Shown: positions 26,416 through 40,229, counted from the first letter of the stretch. The stretch: 64,000 nt of DNA from Chromobotia macracanthus (GCA_036877525.1 JAZGTH010000074.1:6783501-6847500); one strand, 5' to 3'. A program made the numbers and translations. The notes: a model not told the origin generated them from the sequence alone.

Positions 26416-28170
26416 TTTTGAATGTCACCCAGAGGACAGAGGGCTGGCTCCATATCATTCTGTTCTTAGCCTCAAGCTCACTATATCATCAGCACATGAG
26501 ACAAAGACACTCCACCCTGCTTTGTTCGACCACAAATGAAACCCATCAATGTGGTGAAAACCATGGTCCATTTGTCTCCACTATCACTGTTTAGCATACT
26601 ATAGTATAATTGTCCTGCTTTCAGTAGTTTTGCTATATAAAACTGTGATCTAAGTGTGTTCCATGACCTCATCAACCTGAGGTTTAATTTTGAAACATAC
26701 ATGTTCCCCATAATCAAATGTCAATAGTGACGAGTCTATTTATAACAGCTTATTTAATCAATACTTCAATATCCGCAATGCAGAGATCTTTCCTTCTATA
26801 TTTCTCCTGTAATTTTTCACATATGGATCTGCCATCTGCACCTCCAGCTTTGGATTTCATGCCCATTATGTGCAACTACACAAGCGTAGAGATCATCAAC
26901 AGTCAGGCAGTCCTAAAACATGAGGGCCCCTTGTGCCCTTGGCCGGGCCCCATTTTTTTCCTCAGAGCGGAGTTGCGATTCCTGCGGTACAGAGCTGCTG
27001 GAAAGCTGATTTGTTCCCTGGTTGGAGCTGATAGGAGCTGGTGATGTTGTTATGAATATGCTCCAGCTTCTGTGTTTCAATCAGGCACACAGCGGGACAG
27101 CCCATCTGCTGCAGCAAAGCTCCCAGCTACTAAAAAACAGGACCTGTACTGAATGGAAATTTAAGTTTTTTTTCAACAACACTTGTTTCTGCAGTACACA
27201 AGCTGTATGTAAATGTATAAATTTACATACAATTTCAACAAATTCTTGTGATTACTGCATTACACCAAAAGGAGGGGCTCAGTTTGACTTTTTGTTGCCC
27301 CCTAAAAGGACCCCTTTAGCCCACCAACAAAAAAAAAAACATTATTAGTGAAAGTCACAGAGGAAAATTTAAAGGAAGATGGAATAAAGGATGTTTGAAC
27401 AACTTCACTGACTGCACAATCTCCTGCTGATTTTTATGCAGCCGAACACTCTTTTCGGCACCATGTCCTCCTCGATGACATCACGGTTCTCTGTATTTCA
27501 ACCTCCTTTGTTTATCTCTGTGGAGGAGATGGATGGTGCCCCTCCTGTCTCTGCTCTGCTCAGAAACTGCTGGAAATGTATAATGAATACTAATGAATCC
27601 CTACCTCCCTCGACAGGTGTCTTACCTCCACCCCCTCACAGCTAACGTTCTGTCCTCTCCTTTCTTTTCCTTGCCTCTTCCTCTTTTCAGACAGAGAGGA
27701 GTGAGCTGCTGACATTTGATGTGAATTTAACACACTCAAAGCTCAGCGGAAACATCCTCTCCACCCCGAGTTCCTTCATTAGTGCTGATTCTTTAACAGA
27801 CACTGAAAACACCATTCCAGATTCCATTTATGCAGTTATCAGAGCTGAAAGCTGTGCTTCACAGCTATGGGATTGAAATTTCATTTCACTGAGTCAAATT
27901 CAATCTTGCTTTAATAATGCATTGTTAAAATCTTTAAATTAATTTTTTTTTATTAACTTTTAACCATAAACCATGGTGCCAGAGAGTGGGTATCATATTT
28001 ATAGCACTAACAGGTGAATTTCAAACAAACTGCCAAGAAATGTAAAAAACCTGAATATTAATAGATTAAAGTATTTAATCTAAAAATAATAGCCTATATT
28101 AGGACCCTTTAGTTTTTTGTAAATTTAAAGGCTGCTAACATTGTAATTTAAAATTATAATTTAAATTTTT

Positions 28171-28213
28171 ATTATTATTATTATTAGTAGTAGTAGTAGT
28201 AGTAGTAGTAGTA
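28171..28213. repeat. Composite (ATT)n(AGT)n microsatellite
   Basis: ATT units run directly into AGT units. Confidence 0.9.
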
Positions 28214-28934
28214 ATTGAATTAGGCTATACAGTAATTTGAGGTGGGCATAAATATGATCTTAAATTTTTTTGTGATATTTATCCAAATAGAACTGACCTG
28301 AACAGATACTAAGAATTTATCATCTATGTAATAGGCCTAAACCTGCCATTAAAACGTACTATTCAAAACATTTGACTGAAACAGCTCCATGTAACTGAAC
28401 TTGGTCCACAGGTCCATCAGCAGCTACGTAATATAAAATGCTGTAATGAGTAAATTAAAATGTCTTTAGTATTTATTGTGAGAAGCTTGGCTGATCGAGT
28501 TAATATGCTAATAGTAACAACTGGTTTGGGTACGTCCTGCCTGGCAGATCAGGTAACGGTCCAACACGTTTTAATTAAGTTTCTCACTTCAGTGCCCAGA
28601 TATTTGTGGATGTCAACGCAGCGTAGCGTATGGACCATGAAGACACGATCCAATATGCCAAACAGTTCTCCTACATCAGATAATTAATTCCGCATCTAAA
28701 TAACCGCTATTTGATTTGTTTGTTATGTTTCTTTATGAAAGGTCAGATATTGTGTTTCCCGTCTGTGTGTTACATACAGCGCGTACTGTGATTGTACGTT
28801 CAAACAACACTGATAGTCAGTGTGGAAAAATGTCTTGCGGATTGTCTGATCGTATGGAAAAAAAAAAAAAAAAATCACAGACAAACTCTTTAATGCCGCA
28901 GTCTCAAAGAACCTTGTAGGATCCTAATACGCTG

Positions 28935-28948
28935 CTGCCACCTGGTGG
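28935..28948 (-). promoter_or_regulatory. CTCF-like motif 3' of skap2
   Basis: The minus strand reads CCACCAGGTGGCAG, a full match to the CTCF core, followed by CAG. It lies about 400 bases beyond the skap2 stop and just past its poly(A) signal. Confidence 0.5.
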
Positions 28949-29013
28949 CCTCAATCCAATCAAACGGCAACAAACATGCTCAGAGCATTTTGTGATGGCA
29001 AAAATACACAGGC

Positions 29014-29019
29014 TTTATT
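29014..29019 (-). terminator. Poly(A) signal of skap2
   Basis: AATAAA on the minus strand (tttatt on plus), 318 bases after the skap2 stop codon. Confidence 0.55.
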
Positions 29020-29336
29020 TCATATAGTTTATAAAGAAGCTATCAATAAAGTTTTACATTTACTCAGTAATTCTAGCAGTTTGTTTTAGTAAGAAACACA
29101 CAGGAACAGACCAAAACAGTGACTTGCGGATACATGGGCAGTGCAGGATGCTACATCAGCAGACCGTGAAAGGCTCCCTATAAAAATGGACAGAAACATT
29201 TAATAAATCTAAACTGCTCATTTTATCTGTCTGTTTTTTTATTTAAACACATAGCACACAAATGCAAGATTGCTGCACAATGTGTTTCGAATCAGACCAA
29301 ATATGTGTGTGTTGCCATGTACTCACCTTAAGTCCC

Positions 29337-32300
29337 TTACAGAGCGTACAATTCCATAAGATACTCCTTGGGCACAATTCCGATTGTCCCCTTCATCTCC
29401 CCCACCCACCAGCCAAAGGTGTCGTACTCCTGTAAAAAAATACACAACAATGAAACACCTACTGACTGGAGTTTAAGCAAACAAGAAACGCAGCGTTCAT
29501 TAAACTCACAGATCAGAGGAGTGACACAATTAAGTAAGGTCAGATCTCATAGGTCAGTGCTCAGGGGAAAAGAAACTGTCAATATTTATAGTTCATTGAC
29601 CTGTTCATCTTCAGGTTTGGCTCATTTTCTTTTCATACTCTCCATCCCTCCACCCCCACTCTTTTTTCAACCCTCCCCTGCCTCATTCTGTCTGTTTTTC
29701 CAAGGCCAAATCAAGGACGCATGACCCACAGGACCTATAAAGATTCCACAAGAGAGTGTGTACAGACAATATATTTTGTATGAAGTACAACAGATCTTGC
29801 TTGAGAACAGAGTCCTGCTTTTTACATACAGAGACAGATCTACTGAGATGAGCTCTTCTCCGGCTCACGGAATAGATAACCATAAAGATAAAGAAGTAGA
29901 TAAGATCCATTCATCTGTCACACATTCCCTTTTCAACCCCTCTTTTTTTCCTTATTCCATAATTACAAACAGATCACGGACCGACATTCACTTCAAAGCT
30001 ACTAAACTCTGCATATTCTCTACATTCACCATATTCCACTATTTGTCACAGATGTCTTCTAAACACTGGGGTTATATTGGTCCAGCAGACCTTTAAAGGA
30101 ACTGGCCTGCAGCAGGCTTCAGGGTATGGGCACCACAAAACCCAAAGAGGGCCTTTGGGAAAATTTACAGGGCCCAGAGCAAAATGTCTTCTGTAGGCTG
30201 AATGAGCAAGCTTTAGGACCTTAGTGGACCCTGTACTCATCACAGGGTCAGGGATAACACTCCTGGTTGCCCATCTCTGACGACAGCCCTGCATCCACCT
30301 CATAAACAATTTCTAATCTGAAAAACACATACACATGGACAAACACAAATTAGGCAATATGCTGAAAAGCCAATGCCTTGGGAAAGAAGAGGATTTTGTA
30401 ACCTTAGCTTCCTGTTTTCTAAAGATTTCTCACATAAACACTGCCTCTCGGTTATTGCACTCGGAAAGAGCATTCAGATACAGAGAAACCCTGAAACATC
30501 TCAATCCAGAGTCTTGTGACTGACATTTATAGCCGTTCATCTCTCTGACATTCAATGCTTTGATCTCCCTAAAGCTAACAAGGCACTCACTGCTCTTCAA
30601 CCTTCATCCTTCACCTTACTGTCGAGGGAAAAATGTCTTTCTGTATGATTCAGAAAGAACAATGACGCTTGATTCTTACCCCATCTGAAGTTAAATATGA
30701 AGTTTGTGGGCCCCTGCTTGACCTCGGCAGTCTAAGTGATTCCTGCTGTATAATGTATAGTGCTCGGCTCCAGCCAGCAAACCTCTTACTGCCTGCATGC
30801 AAACATCTATCTATAAAACACAGGTCTGGTTACGCAGCTGCTGACAGCTGCTGCAGATGCACACTCTGTAATGGACAGCGCCTCTCTGCCGCGGACAGTC
30901 CTCAGAGAGGAAAAAGACTACAAAGATAAAACATCTGAGGACAGACTGTTAAAATAAATCCAGAAAAGTAAGAGATAAAGATGAGATCAATATGATTAGA
31001 TGCTTTCACAACATTGTACAAAACAATCATCCTAATAAAGTTCCTTAAAAATTTGAGAATGTATAAATAAATCTACTGTTAGCAATGCATAAAGTCAACA
31101 TTTGGAAAAATAATCAAAGAAGTTTGTATACAAATTCAGATTTTAATTCTCTCTAGTTACATCTGTTAGTCTGTAAACAATAGATCTAGAGATACAGGAG
31201 GTGAAAGCTAAAAATTAGGCCGAGGGGTCAGAGAGCAGGATTTACAGCTTCTTATCCCACACAGGCTGTAAGCACAGGGCAACACTTTTGTCTAAGATGT
31301 GTGAAATGAGACAGGAAATACATATGTAAAAGGCTGAGGGAAAACTTCCTGTATCTATCCTTTGATACAGACACACCTCATTGACAGGGGCAGCCTGTGA
31401 TAAAGCCTGCCTGGATGTGTGAGCATATGTCTGTGCTCAACTGTTCGGGAGGGTCAGATTTGTCACACTCACCTCTTAATAAGACTGTAAAAGGAAAACA
31501 ATGCAAACCCCCTACATGCCCACACACAGGCATACACACTTGACACTATTTGTGTCTATTTTGAATCTATCTATCTACGGCAGATAGTGTACATATTTTT
31601 CATGTGCTATTCATGTTATATAAGTACATAAGTCCTGCACAATCAAATAAGCATGCTATATGACCATATGGTCTTTGGGAAGGTCTGATTTGAGTCTGGT
31701 TGTGATTGTTATGATGTTGTTAGGCCTCAGACGGACCGTGTGTGTACTATTTTGACCAAGCATCATTTACAGCACACACTGCCTTGCTTTTAAAAGGGAA
31801 GAGTGTGGGTGATTTAGGGCCCTGACACCTCCCCCTGGTCTGATGGTCAATACCCTTTCAGAGTCACTGAGGGTCTGGATGAGGGGGTTATATAGAAGGG
31901 GGCGGGGTGTTAGACTTGCAGCTGCTGCATGGCCAAGGGGAAAGAAGTAGGCCACTAATAGCCCTACTAGTCTGTTCCTCAGACTGCACTGAATGGCCTC
32001 TGAGCCACAGCTGGACACTAAACCCACACCAGCTTTATGGTCATCCACAAGCCCGGCTGCGGGAAGGGGGAAGGGGTTACGGTACAAAAGAGTGCCTGCA
32101 ATATTCATGGTAAAGCAATAGGTTTTCTTCTCATAAAATGGCAAAACCAAGCCATAGCGTCAAAGGACTACGGCCAGTAAGACTTTCATTACATTATTTG
32201 CAGTGTGTTTATGAATTTATACATTAACTCATTATAAATTCATATATATTGCATATATACACACCTGTGTGTCGTGCTGATTTTCTCTGATCTTCATAGA

Positions 32301-35300
32301 AATAAAAAAAACAAAGCAACGCTGAAACGATTCCAAAGATTTGTTCATTCGCCAATATAATTGTAGGCCTCACCAACTGTATCCACTAGATGGCAGACTT
32401 GCTCTGGGAAAAGGCTCCTGCCGCTGGATCCCATTCAGACCACATTCTGTCATATTCTGACAGCCTGCTGACTTTTAACAGAATGAGATAATTTCCCCAT
32501 TGGCATGCTTTATATATCCATTACAAATTATGGATTTTTAGCCACTGGTAAAATTGGGATGTCATCTCTAACTCTCCTAAAGATACATTATCTTGCTATT
32601 GCACATTCCTGGGTCTCTAATAAAATGAATATAAATAAACTGGGTAAAATTATGGAAAGCTGCATTCAGCAATTCTTTTTTGTCGGCTTCCTTCATATGT
32701 AATAGTTTCTGGATCCTAAACATTGTCCGTTATGTAATGGGTTACACTAGAGTAGAGTTCTTTATTGTAGAAGAGATGGTATTAAAAGACCACTTTAAGG
32801 TCAATAATTCAAAACTACCTTTTTCTAAAAGTGAACATACTTATGACACATTTTAGGATTTCCAGATCTTTTTCTATAGGTTAATGGTGCTACATTAAGA
32901 CAATCCACGATATCATTAGCCTGTTTCTCCAAGTGGAAAAGCCAAATCTGTTCCAAAGAGTCTTGAGAGGCATCAAGCTAATTCTGCCAGCCAAGTTCAA
33001 ACCCCGCAGGTTGGACCCCGATCTGCACACCCTGCTCACGCATTGAAGATGACAAGAAGGGAAGTTTCTAACCAAGCACACTTCTCTGCCACACCTGGTA
33101 TAAATACAGAGGTAGAGTCAGCATTTCCTGTGAACACAAACTGCCATTACTGCTATAAATAGTGACTGGTCAAGATGTGAATGTAAAAGGTCTGTGGCCT
33201 TACTGAACATGGCATTACGCCACCCTCCAATACTGAAATACCAACACATGCAAGTTGAGAGACATACACACACATAGCGAGCAGACATGGATAGAGGTGA
33301 CAGAAAGCCATTGGCTGCCAGACTGGTCAGCTCAGGGCCAAAAGCACTAAAATGGTTTCCGCAGTGACAAGACTAATCCCATCACTGTGCACAGGAGAGG
33401 GTGTATTTAGCTCCCACAGTCTGAAACCCAGGCTACGCCTCTGTCAAGCACATGTCTGAAACACAGCTCACACAAACAGGCCCAAAACGAACCCTCCGAA
33501 TCTGACTCATATTGTCATCCAGACATCACATCATGTTTACTTAACTGTATGCTTTTTTAATTCATGTTTTCCCTCTGACGTTGGAAAGGGCAACACAAGC
33601 AGGGTAATAAACATTACCTCATGTGGTATTATTTGTCCATAATCACGTGGGTTGTAACAACTGTGGTGAGGCTGGAACTTTCCAGGACTTTCCTTTGACT
33701 CCTGTCTTACCTTGCTGAGAATGTAAATGGTGTCCCCTCTCTTGAAGGACAGCTCATCTGGATATTCCCCAGAACAATCCCACAAGCCCTGAAAGTAGTT
33801 TGCATAGTCCGTGGCCTTGTTGACTGCTGCAGGGCAAATAATACAACATTTTATGGTTTTGAAAATAAAGTATTTGTGATCGCACAGATTATATCAGACT
33901 ATCAGACTCACTAAATGTTTTTAATGGACTGCAAAAATAATGATTGTTGGTTTAGATCTTGTTTGGTCTCATTAAGTTTCTGCCTGACAAGACAGTTCAT
34001 GTACATACCCTTTGGGTGCAAGCATTACCTGACATGTGTTTGTGGTTAGGTGTCAGTGGTTTTCTAGCTCAACAATGTCCACTAATGGGCAGTGGAGAGT
34101 ACACATTTAAGGTGGACAGCAAACTGTAATATATCGTCGCTTTTGTGACTCAACGTCCTTCTCTTTTGTGATTTCGCAAAAATGTCATAGAACAAATTTG
34201 GTTATTGTGGGAATGCTTTTGGCACAAACTGGCAACACAGTCAAACATGTTTTTGCTGACAACGTGTCTCTCAGCAACATCTATATTGAACCAGAATGAT
34301 GGTTGATAACATGTAAAAAAAAAAGAGATACATTTCCTCTCTAAACATATTTACTCATCTGTGTCAGGTTCAAAGCTGTCCACCCCAATGGAAGCACCCT
34401 GAGTGGGTGTTTAGTAGGTCTTTCATATATAAACACACAACATCTAGCACCAAACTATTATTACTGGTATATACCCAGCTATGCTGGTCTAGCAGGTAAT
34501 TGTAATTATTTTCTAAATATAATCTTACCCTGCGCTGCTTTAAGATGTTTTTCAGGGCTGTCCCTTAAAACAACCTAGCATCAGAGCACAGTCCTCTAAA
34601 ATTACAGGAAGGAATGCTTGATGATTATCAATGATTTTTAACATACATAAACCCTATAAAAATCCCTGTCAATTCCTAGCAACACACTGAGCAAATAAAA
34701 GAAATTCAAATAAACGCTTGCTTTCCCAGATCTATGAAACCTGTAGTGTTCCCATCATTGTGACTCTCTTTCATGCTCTTGCTGGCCTCCTCCTCTGAGC
34801 ATCTGTCACAAGATCCTGCCTCAGCCATCGATTCTGTCAGCAGGACTTCCTGTGCTGTGAGCTTGGAGCAGAGGGCCATGGTGGGCCACAGTGCACCAAT
34901 GGAGTCACTTCCTGCCAGTGCCTACCAACCTCTGCCCAGTGCCCAGCACTCTCCAGGATATGGGCTTCCCCCACACAGGGACAGAAATACTGCTGCCCAT
35001 TTTTAAATAATAACTGTGATGATGCCAAAGATTAGTTTAGTTTAAAAGGGGTTTTTTTCTACCAATTAACACAAATCTTTTAAACTAAATATGATTATTT
35101 GAAAGATCACAAAATAAAAGTTGTTGAAGTCTAATGTGTATTACAACTAAAACAAGACAAAGAATTTCAGCAAGGGTGTGCTGTGGGGTCTTCCTGAGGG
35201 CTTGTGCAGACAGCTGGTTCCTGTGGTCCAGACACCCTTCCTAGTTCTGTCATCATTTTTCTTTCACCATCTAATCTGCCAAATCTGTATTTATCTCCAA

Positions 35301-38300
35301 TAACCACATTTCTAGATTTTAATTCTCCTATCTTTATTTAGATGTAATTTAATTCTGTAGCTCAGCATGACACTCACAACGCCAAGATCATGGGTTTGAC
35401 TCCCAGCGAATGCACTTACTGATAAACTGTAAATGCACCGAAGTCAATGGTGCCCAAAACTGTTTTGATAAGAACATACCTCAAAATATCTTCCTTTGTG
35501 TTTAGCAGAACAAAGAAATGTATACAGGTAGGTTTAGAACAACTTTTCTTTTTTGGTGAATCCCTTTAAAAACAAAGCTGCAGAGACAAATGCTAACCAC
35601 CTAGGCAATGTGATGTTATGGGAGAGCAGGGCAGGTAAAGTATAGGCAGTGCTGATGACCTAGTGGTAATTACCTGTCACCGGGGCAGATGGTGGTGGGG
35701 GTTTGTTAACCATTGATGCTTTAGCAGGCTGTGGTACATCTTCCTCTGAGAGGAAGAGAATAGATGTGCCGGTCAGGACAAAGGCCAATACACAAAAATA
35801 TACAATTTCTGTTGCCACTTGTCAGATAGAAGAGAAATCGCCACCAGAAAATTTTAAATTGCACATTCATCTTTATCATCAAAATAAAACTGATAAAATT
35901 ATAAAATAAGTGGCAAACCAGGAAGTTCTTCATATATGTCATCGTCAAGAGGTGCCGGCATAGCTGTGGAGCTCATGGCCATGCAGTCATCATACTCCTC
36001 CTCATCCTCAGGTATGATACCACCCACGTCTGAGTGTGGAAACACACACAAAACAATGTAATTGTGTAAAACTGACGCTTGGAAACCAGAGAGTGACGGA
36101 ATGTTTAGAATTCAGATTGACAGTCCAAACCTTTAATCAAAAAGGCGATGTGTTCCACCCACTCCTTAGCATCCTTCTCAGAAGCAGCACAGAACTGTGG
36201 AAACGGGAAGCAGGAGGTTTTACAAAGGCAGATATTGAAAGGGAAAAATGAGAGTGTAAAATATTGCAGCCTATCCTTCAGTCTTACAGCCTATACAGCC
36301 TCCTCATGATCAGAGGATTACAATACACACTACACTTCTACATGGAGACTGACCTGATATACACGCTTGTCTGGAGCCGAGATCTCAAAGCAGCAATCTC
36401 GCTTAGCATCTTTCCGTAGGGTGTTGTTCATTTTGACGGTGTAGCCAACAATATTAAATTCTCCCTTCTGCTGTTTATCTGGTGATATGTGCTAATTATT
36501 GCAAATTACTGACCCATCAGATAAAACAAATTTGAATATAGGATTATGTATCACTGGTTACAATGTGTCTGATACCTTTCTCATTGCCATAGTAGTAGAA
36601 AATATTGTTGCTTAAGGCACACCATCTCTTCTGCCACTCATTGCCAAAGAAACTGTGATCTATATAACAAAGGCAGGTTAAAATGATTTTATTAGGCTCT
36701 TGCATGTTATTCAGAGGAATCTATTTGGATGCAGTAACCAACCTTTTCTGCGCTTTTCCAGGTAGCCACTCTTTAAAACAGATGGAAGGTCCTGAGCAGC
36801 CACCGGGGGAGACTGCTGGACTCCTGTTAAAAAAAAACTAAAAATGATTTTCTTAGTTAAGCTTATTTATGACTAGCAATACTGTGAAGGTGAGGAAGCC
36901 ACTGACAGGAGCACCTGCCTTCTCAGTGAACTGAATAAATCTGCTAAATGCAAGGATGTAAACCTGGGTGGACTGGATAGGGATTTCATTCACTGTTTTT
37001 TCAGATACAGCAGTATGTGAAACAGATGCATGCTCTGTTTTCAAAGCAAACCTCCCCTTCCGTTTACACAGCCCACCCCTCTCTTGTGTACACACTACTT
37101 TCACATTGCTAAATGGCTGTGAGAGCGCTGAGGTGTTATGAATGACACTGGCAATCAGGGAATGTTTGCAATTTTGTGGCGTCAGGGGAGCATGACATGC
37201 TGACTGTGAAAAGCAAACTAAACATCCTCAGAGCTAAATTCTGTTAAGTAAAAGATAGAACAATTTACAAGAACTGGCAAAGAACTGCCTAAAACATACT
37301 TGTACAACTCATCGGCACATATCTTGTTTACTCTTTGCACATATAATTTTTACTCTCAAAATAAACAAATCATGAAACAAACAATAACTATGACCTATCA
37401 CTACAAATGTGTACTCTAAAACCCCACTGTTACAAAGCTGATTTTGAAAGATGATTTTGATGCAGTTGCCAAATTAAACTTTTAAAAAAAGTTTAAACTA
37501 AAAAGTTTCTTTAAAATTAAACTAAAAAGAATCTACAGCCCTCAAACAGAGGCGTTCTTATTGTCAAAAAGAATCACAAGCTGTGTATATTTTGACACTG
37601 ATAAAATGAAATGTCTTGCTCTGCCTGAATTACCAACAGTACATCTGTGCAAAACCAACAAGCCCAAATAACTTTCTTGCTCAAACTCTAAGTCTAAGTA
37701 GGGTGTCTTGAAAAGCTTCAGTCTCATCTTTGAGCTGAACAGCTGTGCTCTCTGGCAGGCACAATACAAGAAAGTGCCTATAAAACACATGAGTGTGCTG
37801 CAGCTGTAAACCTCTAAAAAGCTGTAAACCTCTAAAAAAAGACCCTAAGTCATGATCCTGTGAGCATCAGAATACTATAATCGGATATGTACCGCAACTC
37901 AAAATGAATTGGAAGAACTAGATTCCTACCAACTGCTTCCATTTAGCAGAAGAGCGTAAAGCAGGAGTCTGAATTGACATTGGCTGTGGGCGGCTTTGTC
38001 TGAGTTACAAACCATAAACCATTAGCTCAGAGACAAAAGGGAGCCAAACCCTTCACGTCTGTGGCTTCAAACGGTTCCTGAGACTGTTGCCAGGTTACAC
38101 CAGTCTTTTAAACACCTCCTTCAGCTTTTGTGTTCGTCTACCACTACTAAAAATCTTAGACAGGACATGACAAAGGACTGCCACAATGATACTGTGTGAT
38201 GACAGTTGAGGCTGAAGAATAGTGCAGAATAGATGAGAAGTCTTTTCATAATTAGAGAGAAAGTGGTGGTTGATGTGAGATCTATATGTACTATGTAAAA

Positions 38301-40229
38301 ATGTAAAACAGTACTACAGAATCCTTGCAACTCAACGGAAAGTTAGTATTCTTTTGAATATTAGCTTCCATGAGAGGATTCATGAGGGCAATGACTCTGT
38401 GATAACTTAATGTGCTATTCTACAGCATTTTACATTATTTTTACAGTATATAGATATATATTTTAATGTTTAACAATCATAAAGCTGTTCCTTCTTTTTT
38501 TTGACACATTGAACACTCACCATCATAAGCATTATCATCATCTCTATCATTTTGCTCTGAGTACAGCGATCCACCGTCGTTGCTGGTATCTGCCTCATCA
38601 GGCTCAGCAAACTCATCATCTCCTGTAGAACAGAGTCTTTATCAGCATCATTTAAAAGTTCAGCCCTCCCCCAAATAGACACATTTCAACAACAATCTCT
38701 ATATCAGATAGATCTCTATATACATGTGTTGCTTGGAAATTATTATCGGATAGCACAGGAATTTGTATATCGTGCCTGGCATTTTTGTTTAGTTTCTCTC
38801 CAGCTTCATAGAGCATTAAGTGGCACTCATCCATGTTGCCTAGATAGTCACTTTGCATAGATTTAAGATAATCCATGAAAAGTAAGGGTAAATACAGCAC
38901 CTGTTGTACCTTCCTGTTTGTATCATATTCACTAACAAAAATATTGTTGGGCAAACTGATCACAAAGCAGGAATAAGCAAGAATTATGCAAATGTTTGTG
39001 GCAAAACAGTGAACATGCACAAGGAACTTTTACCGTTTCCTTGTCACAGTGAGCACACTGAAGGTTTCACGTGACTGCAAGTACCAAACCAAGCCCAGCC
39101 CCCCTACCAGCACTATAACCGCAAATACTTTAAAGGACACACAAAACTGATCTGGGCAAGGTCTGCAAGTGTTAGCTTTTATTTAAAATCCTCTCATGTG
39201 TTGCGATAAGTAGGGTACATTTGCTATTCCTACAAAGATGTAAACGTTTCCACGTGTTCAAAATGCATTATATTCTACTGAAAATAGATGCATGTTATGC
39301 TGTTTTACTCTTTACTGTTACAAATGTAGGTTAAAAGAGAACAGACCCACAACACTGAGCAAGCAGTGGACTATCTCACTTCGCCATGCTTTATTTGTGG
39401 CCCCTCCCCCAGGCACTCGAACAAGCATACCAACAAACACAGAAGCACAGCTCTTCAAAACTCACGTTTATCCTTGAAATCCTGCGAGTAGCTGGAACAG
39501 ACATTGTTTGGATTTGTTAAAAACTATATCAGCACAATTCAGAGTCACAAAAATACTCAGGTAATACATTCAATCGTACCTCGCTTTCACCTCTTTAATC
39601 CGCTTGATAAAGACATCCTTTTTCTCTTTGGCTTTCTTGCTCAAGTTCTCCCCTTTAAGAATATCCGTCAAAAACGTTTCCAGATCTGTAAGCACACACT
39701 TTTCAAATATCAAAGCACCCCATCTTTATGTATTTCTGACCCTTATTGAATGATCCAGTGGATAGGATTCAAACAGGTGAATGCCACATTAAAATTTAAG
39801 GAGCAGAGCACTCGACTATTTCAATCTAAGGACAAACAACCTGATTAGTTTACTGGTAAATATACATATGGCTCAAACTGAAATGTGATGAAAATGCGTT
39901 TTCTCACAAGTACAATCTAAACTCTTTTATTGCCTTATTCCTGGCTTAATGGTTACAAATTTATATTTGAAACACCACCACGCACTCAGCCTTTTCTTTA
40001 GAATGAAATAAACATTTCTAACGGGGAAATGTCACAACGTCGATGGGTGTACGAAACTTCCTCTTTTTGGCATCAGCAGGAATAATATGTATTTTAAACT
40101 CAGGACAAAAACCTTTCCCTTGATATCGCCCGAGACCAAAACAGCGGTATTATACACTATTGTTTAAACCAAACATTTCATAGTACTACCTGAAATAAGT
40201 GACGTTAAATCCTCCGGTATGGATCTCAT
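29337..40229 (-). CDS. skap2: Src kinase-associated phosphoprotein 2
   Basis: Cytosolic adaptor of Src-family kinase and integrin signalling. Twelve coding exons read on the minus strand (high to low): 40190-40229, 39580-39685, 39466-39491, 38521-38622, 36743-36823, 36576-36659, 36354-36478, 36131-36194, 35919-36029, 35674-35745, 33711-33826, 29337-29429. All junctions have GT/AG and phases agree, giving 339 residues (human SKAP2 has 359). The N-terminal helical dimerisation part covers about 1-57 (DLETFLTDILKGENLS). The PH domain covers about 107-210 (SGYLEKRRK, KRWCALSNN, DCCFEISAPDKR, KEWVEHI). The tyrosine motif DIYEELP has its Tyr at about 242, the type phosphorylated by Fyn. A proline-rich linker follows (about 258-270). 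The SH3 domain covers about 281-339 (GLWDCSGEYPDELSFKRGD, GWWVGEMKG). The start ATG gives MRSIPEDL. Orientation and place, 3' to 3' with snx10b and next to hoxa, match mammals. Confidence 0.95.
29430..33710 (-). other. skap2 intron 11
   Basis: The largest skap2 intron (4.3 kb), between the two SH3-coding exons. It contains an antiparallel-open GC-richer block at about 31770-32150 and a CTCF-like motif at 32383. No further exon fits between ILSK and EYDTFGWW, which are adjacent in human SKAP2. Confidence 0.8.
32383..32396 (+). promoter_or_regulatory. CTCF-like motif in skap2 intron 11
   Basis: CCACTAGATGGCAG on the plus strand fits the CTCF core CCASYAGRKGGCRS. Confidence 0.45.
35350..35402 (+). 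repeat. tRNA-derived SINE head, decayed
   Basis: A plus-strand tRNA-like head: ctgtagctcagcatgaca (A box, damaged) and atgggtttgactcccagcg (B box). It ends against the next repeat. Confidence 0.5.
35425..35575 (-). repeat. Cyprinid non-autonomous DNA element fragment
   Basis: On the minus strand: aaagggattcaccaaaaaag, then ttctgctaaacacaaaggaa, then agatattttgaggtatgttc and a stretch ending near caccattgacttcggtgca. This word order is that of a very common cyprinid repeat. It sits inside skap2 intron 10. Confidence 0.55.
36824..38520 (-). other. skap2 intron 4
   Basis: About 1.7 kb. Contains a tandem duplication of 'gctgtaaacctctaaaaa' (37802-37840). No exon-like sequence recognised. Confidence 0.75.
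37802..37840. repeat. Two-copy 18-20 bp tandem repeat
   Basis: gctgtaaacctctaaaaa occurs twice in a row. Confidence 0.8.
38652..39020 (-). other. Unassigned 122-codon open frame inside skap2 intron 3
   Basis: An open frame on the skap2 strand, ATG to TAA, between skap2 exons 3 and 4. Its second half has a protein-like composition (MDYLKSMQSDYLGNMDEC, LYEAGEKLNKNARHDIQIP), but I recognise no family. It could be chance, a decayed coding insertion or an unannotated alternative exon. No start context or splice sites clearly tie it to skap2. Confidence 0.2.

Larger units (their letters stand above)
15600..28900. other. Non-coding interval between snx10b and skap2
   Basis: No gene could be supported over about 13 kb. 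Recognised inside: a CTCF-like motif (15945), an AAT-rich tract (about 17085-17145), repeat fragments at 17945 and 18779, two tRNA-derived SINEs (20758 and 22640), a homeodomain-site-rich block (26305-26415) and a composite microsatellite (28171). Several other blocks, for example about 24500-25260, have the mixed-composition, TAAT-rich look of conserved non-coding DNA, but conservation cannot be tested here. Confidence 0.5.
33827..35673 (-). other. skap2 intron 10
   Basis: About 1.85 kb. It holds the SINE and DNA-element fragments at 35350-35570. Otherwise I see nothing assignable. Confidence 0.75.
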
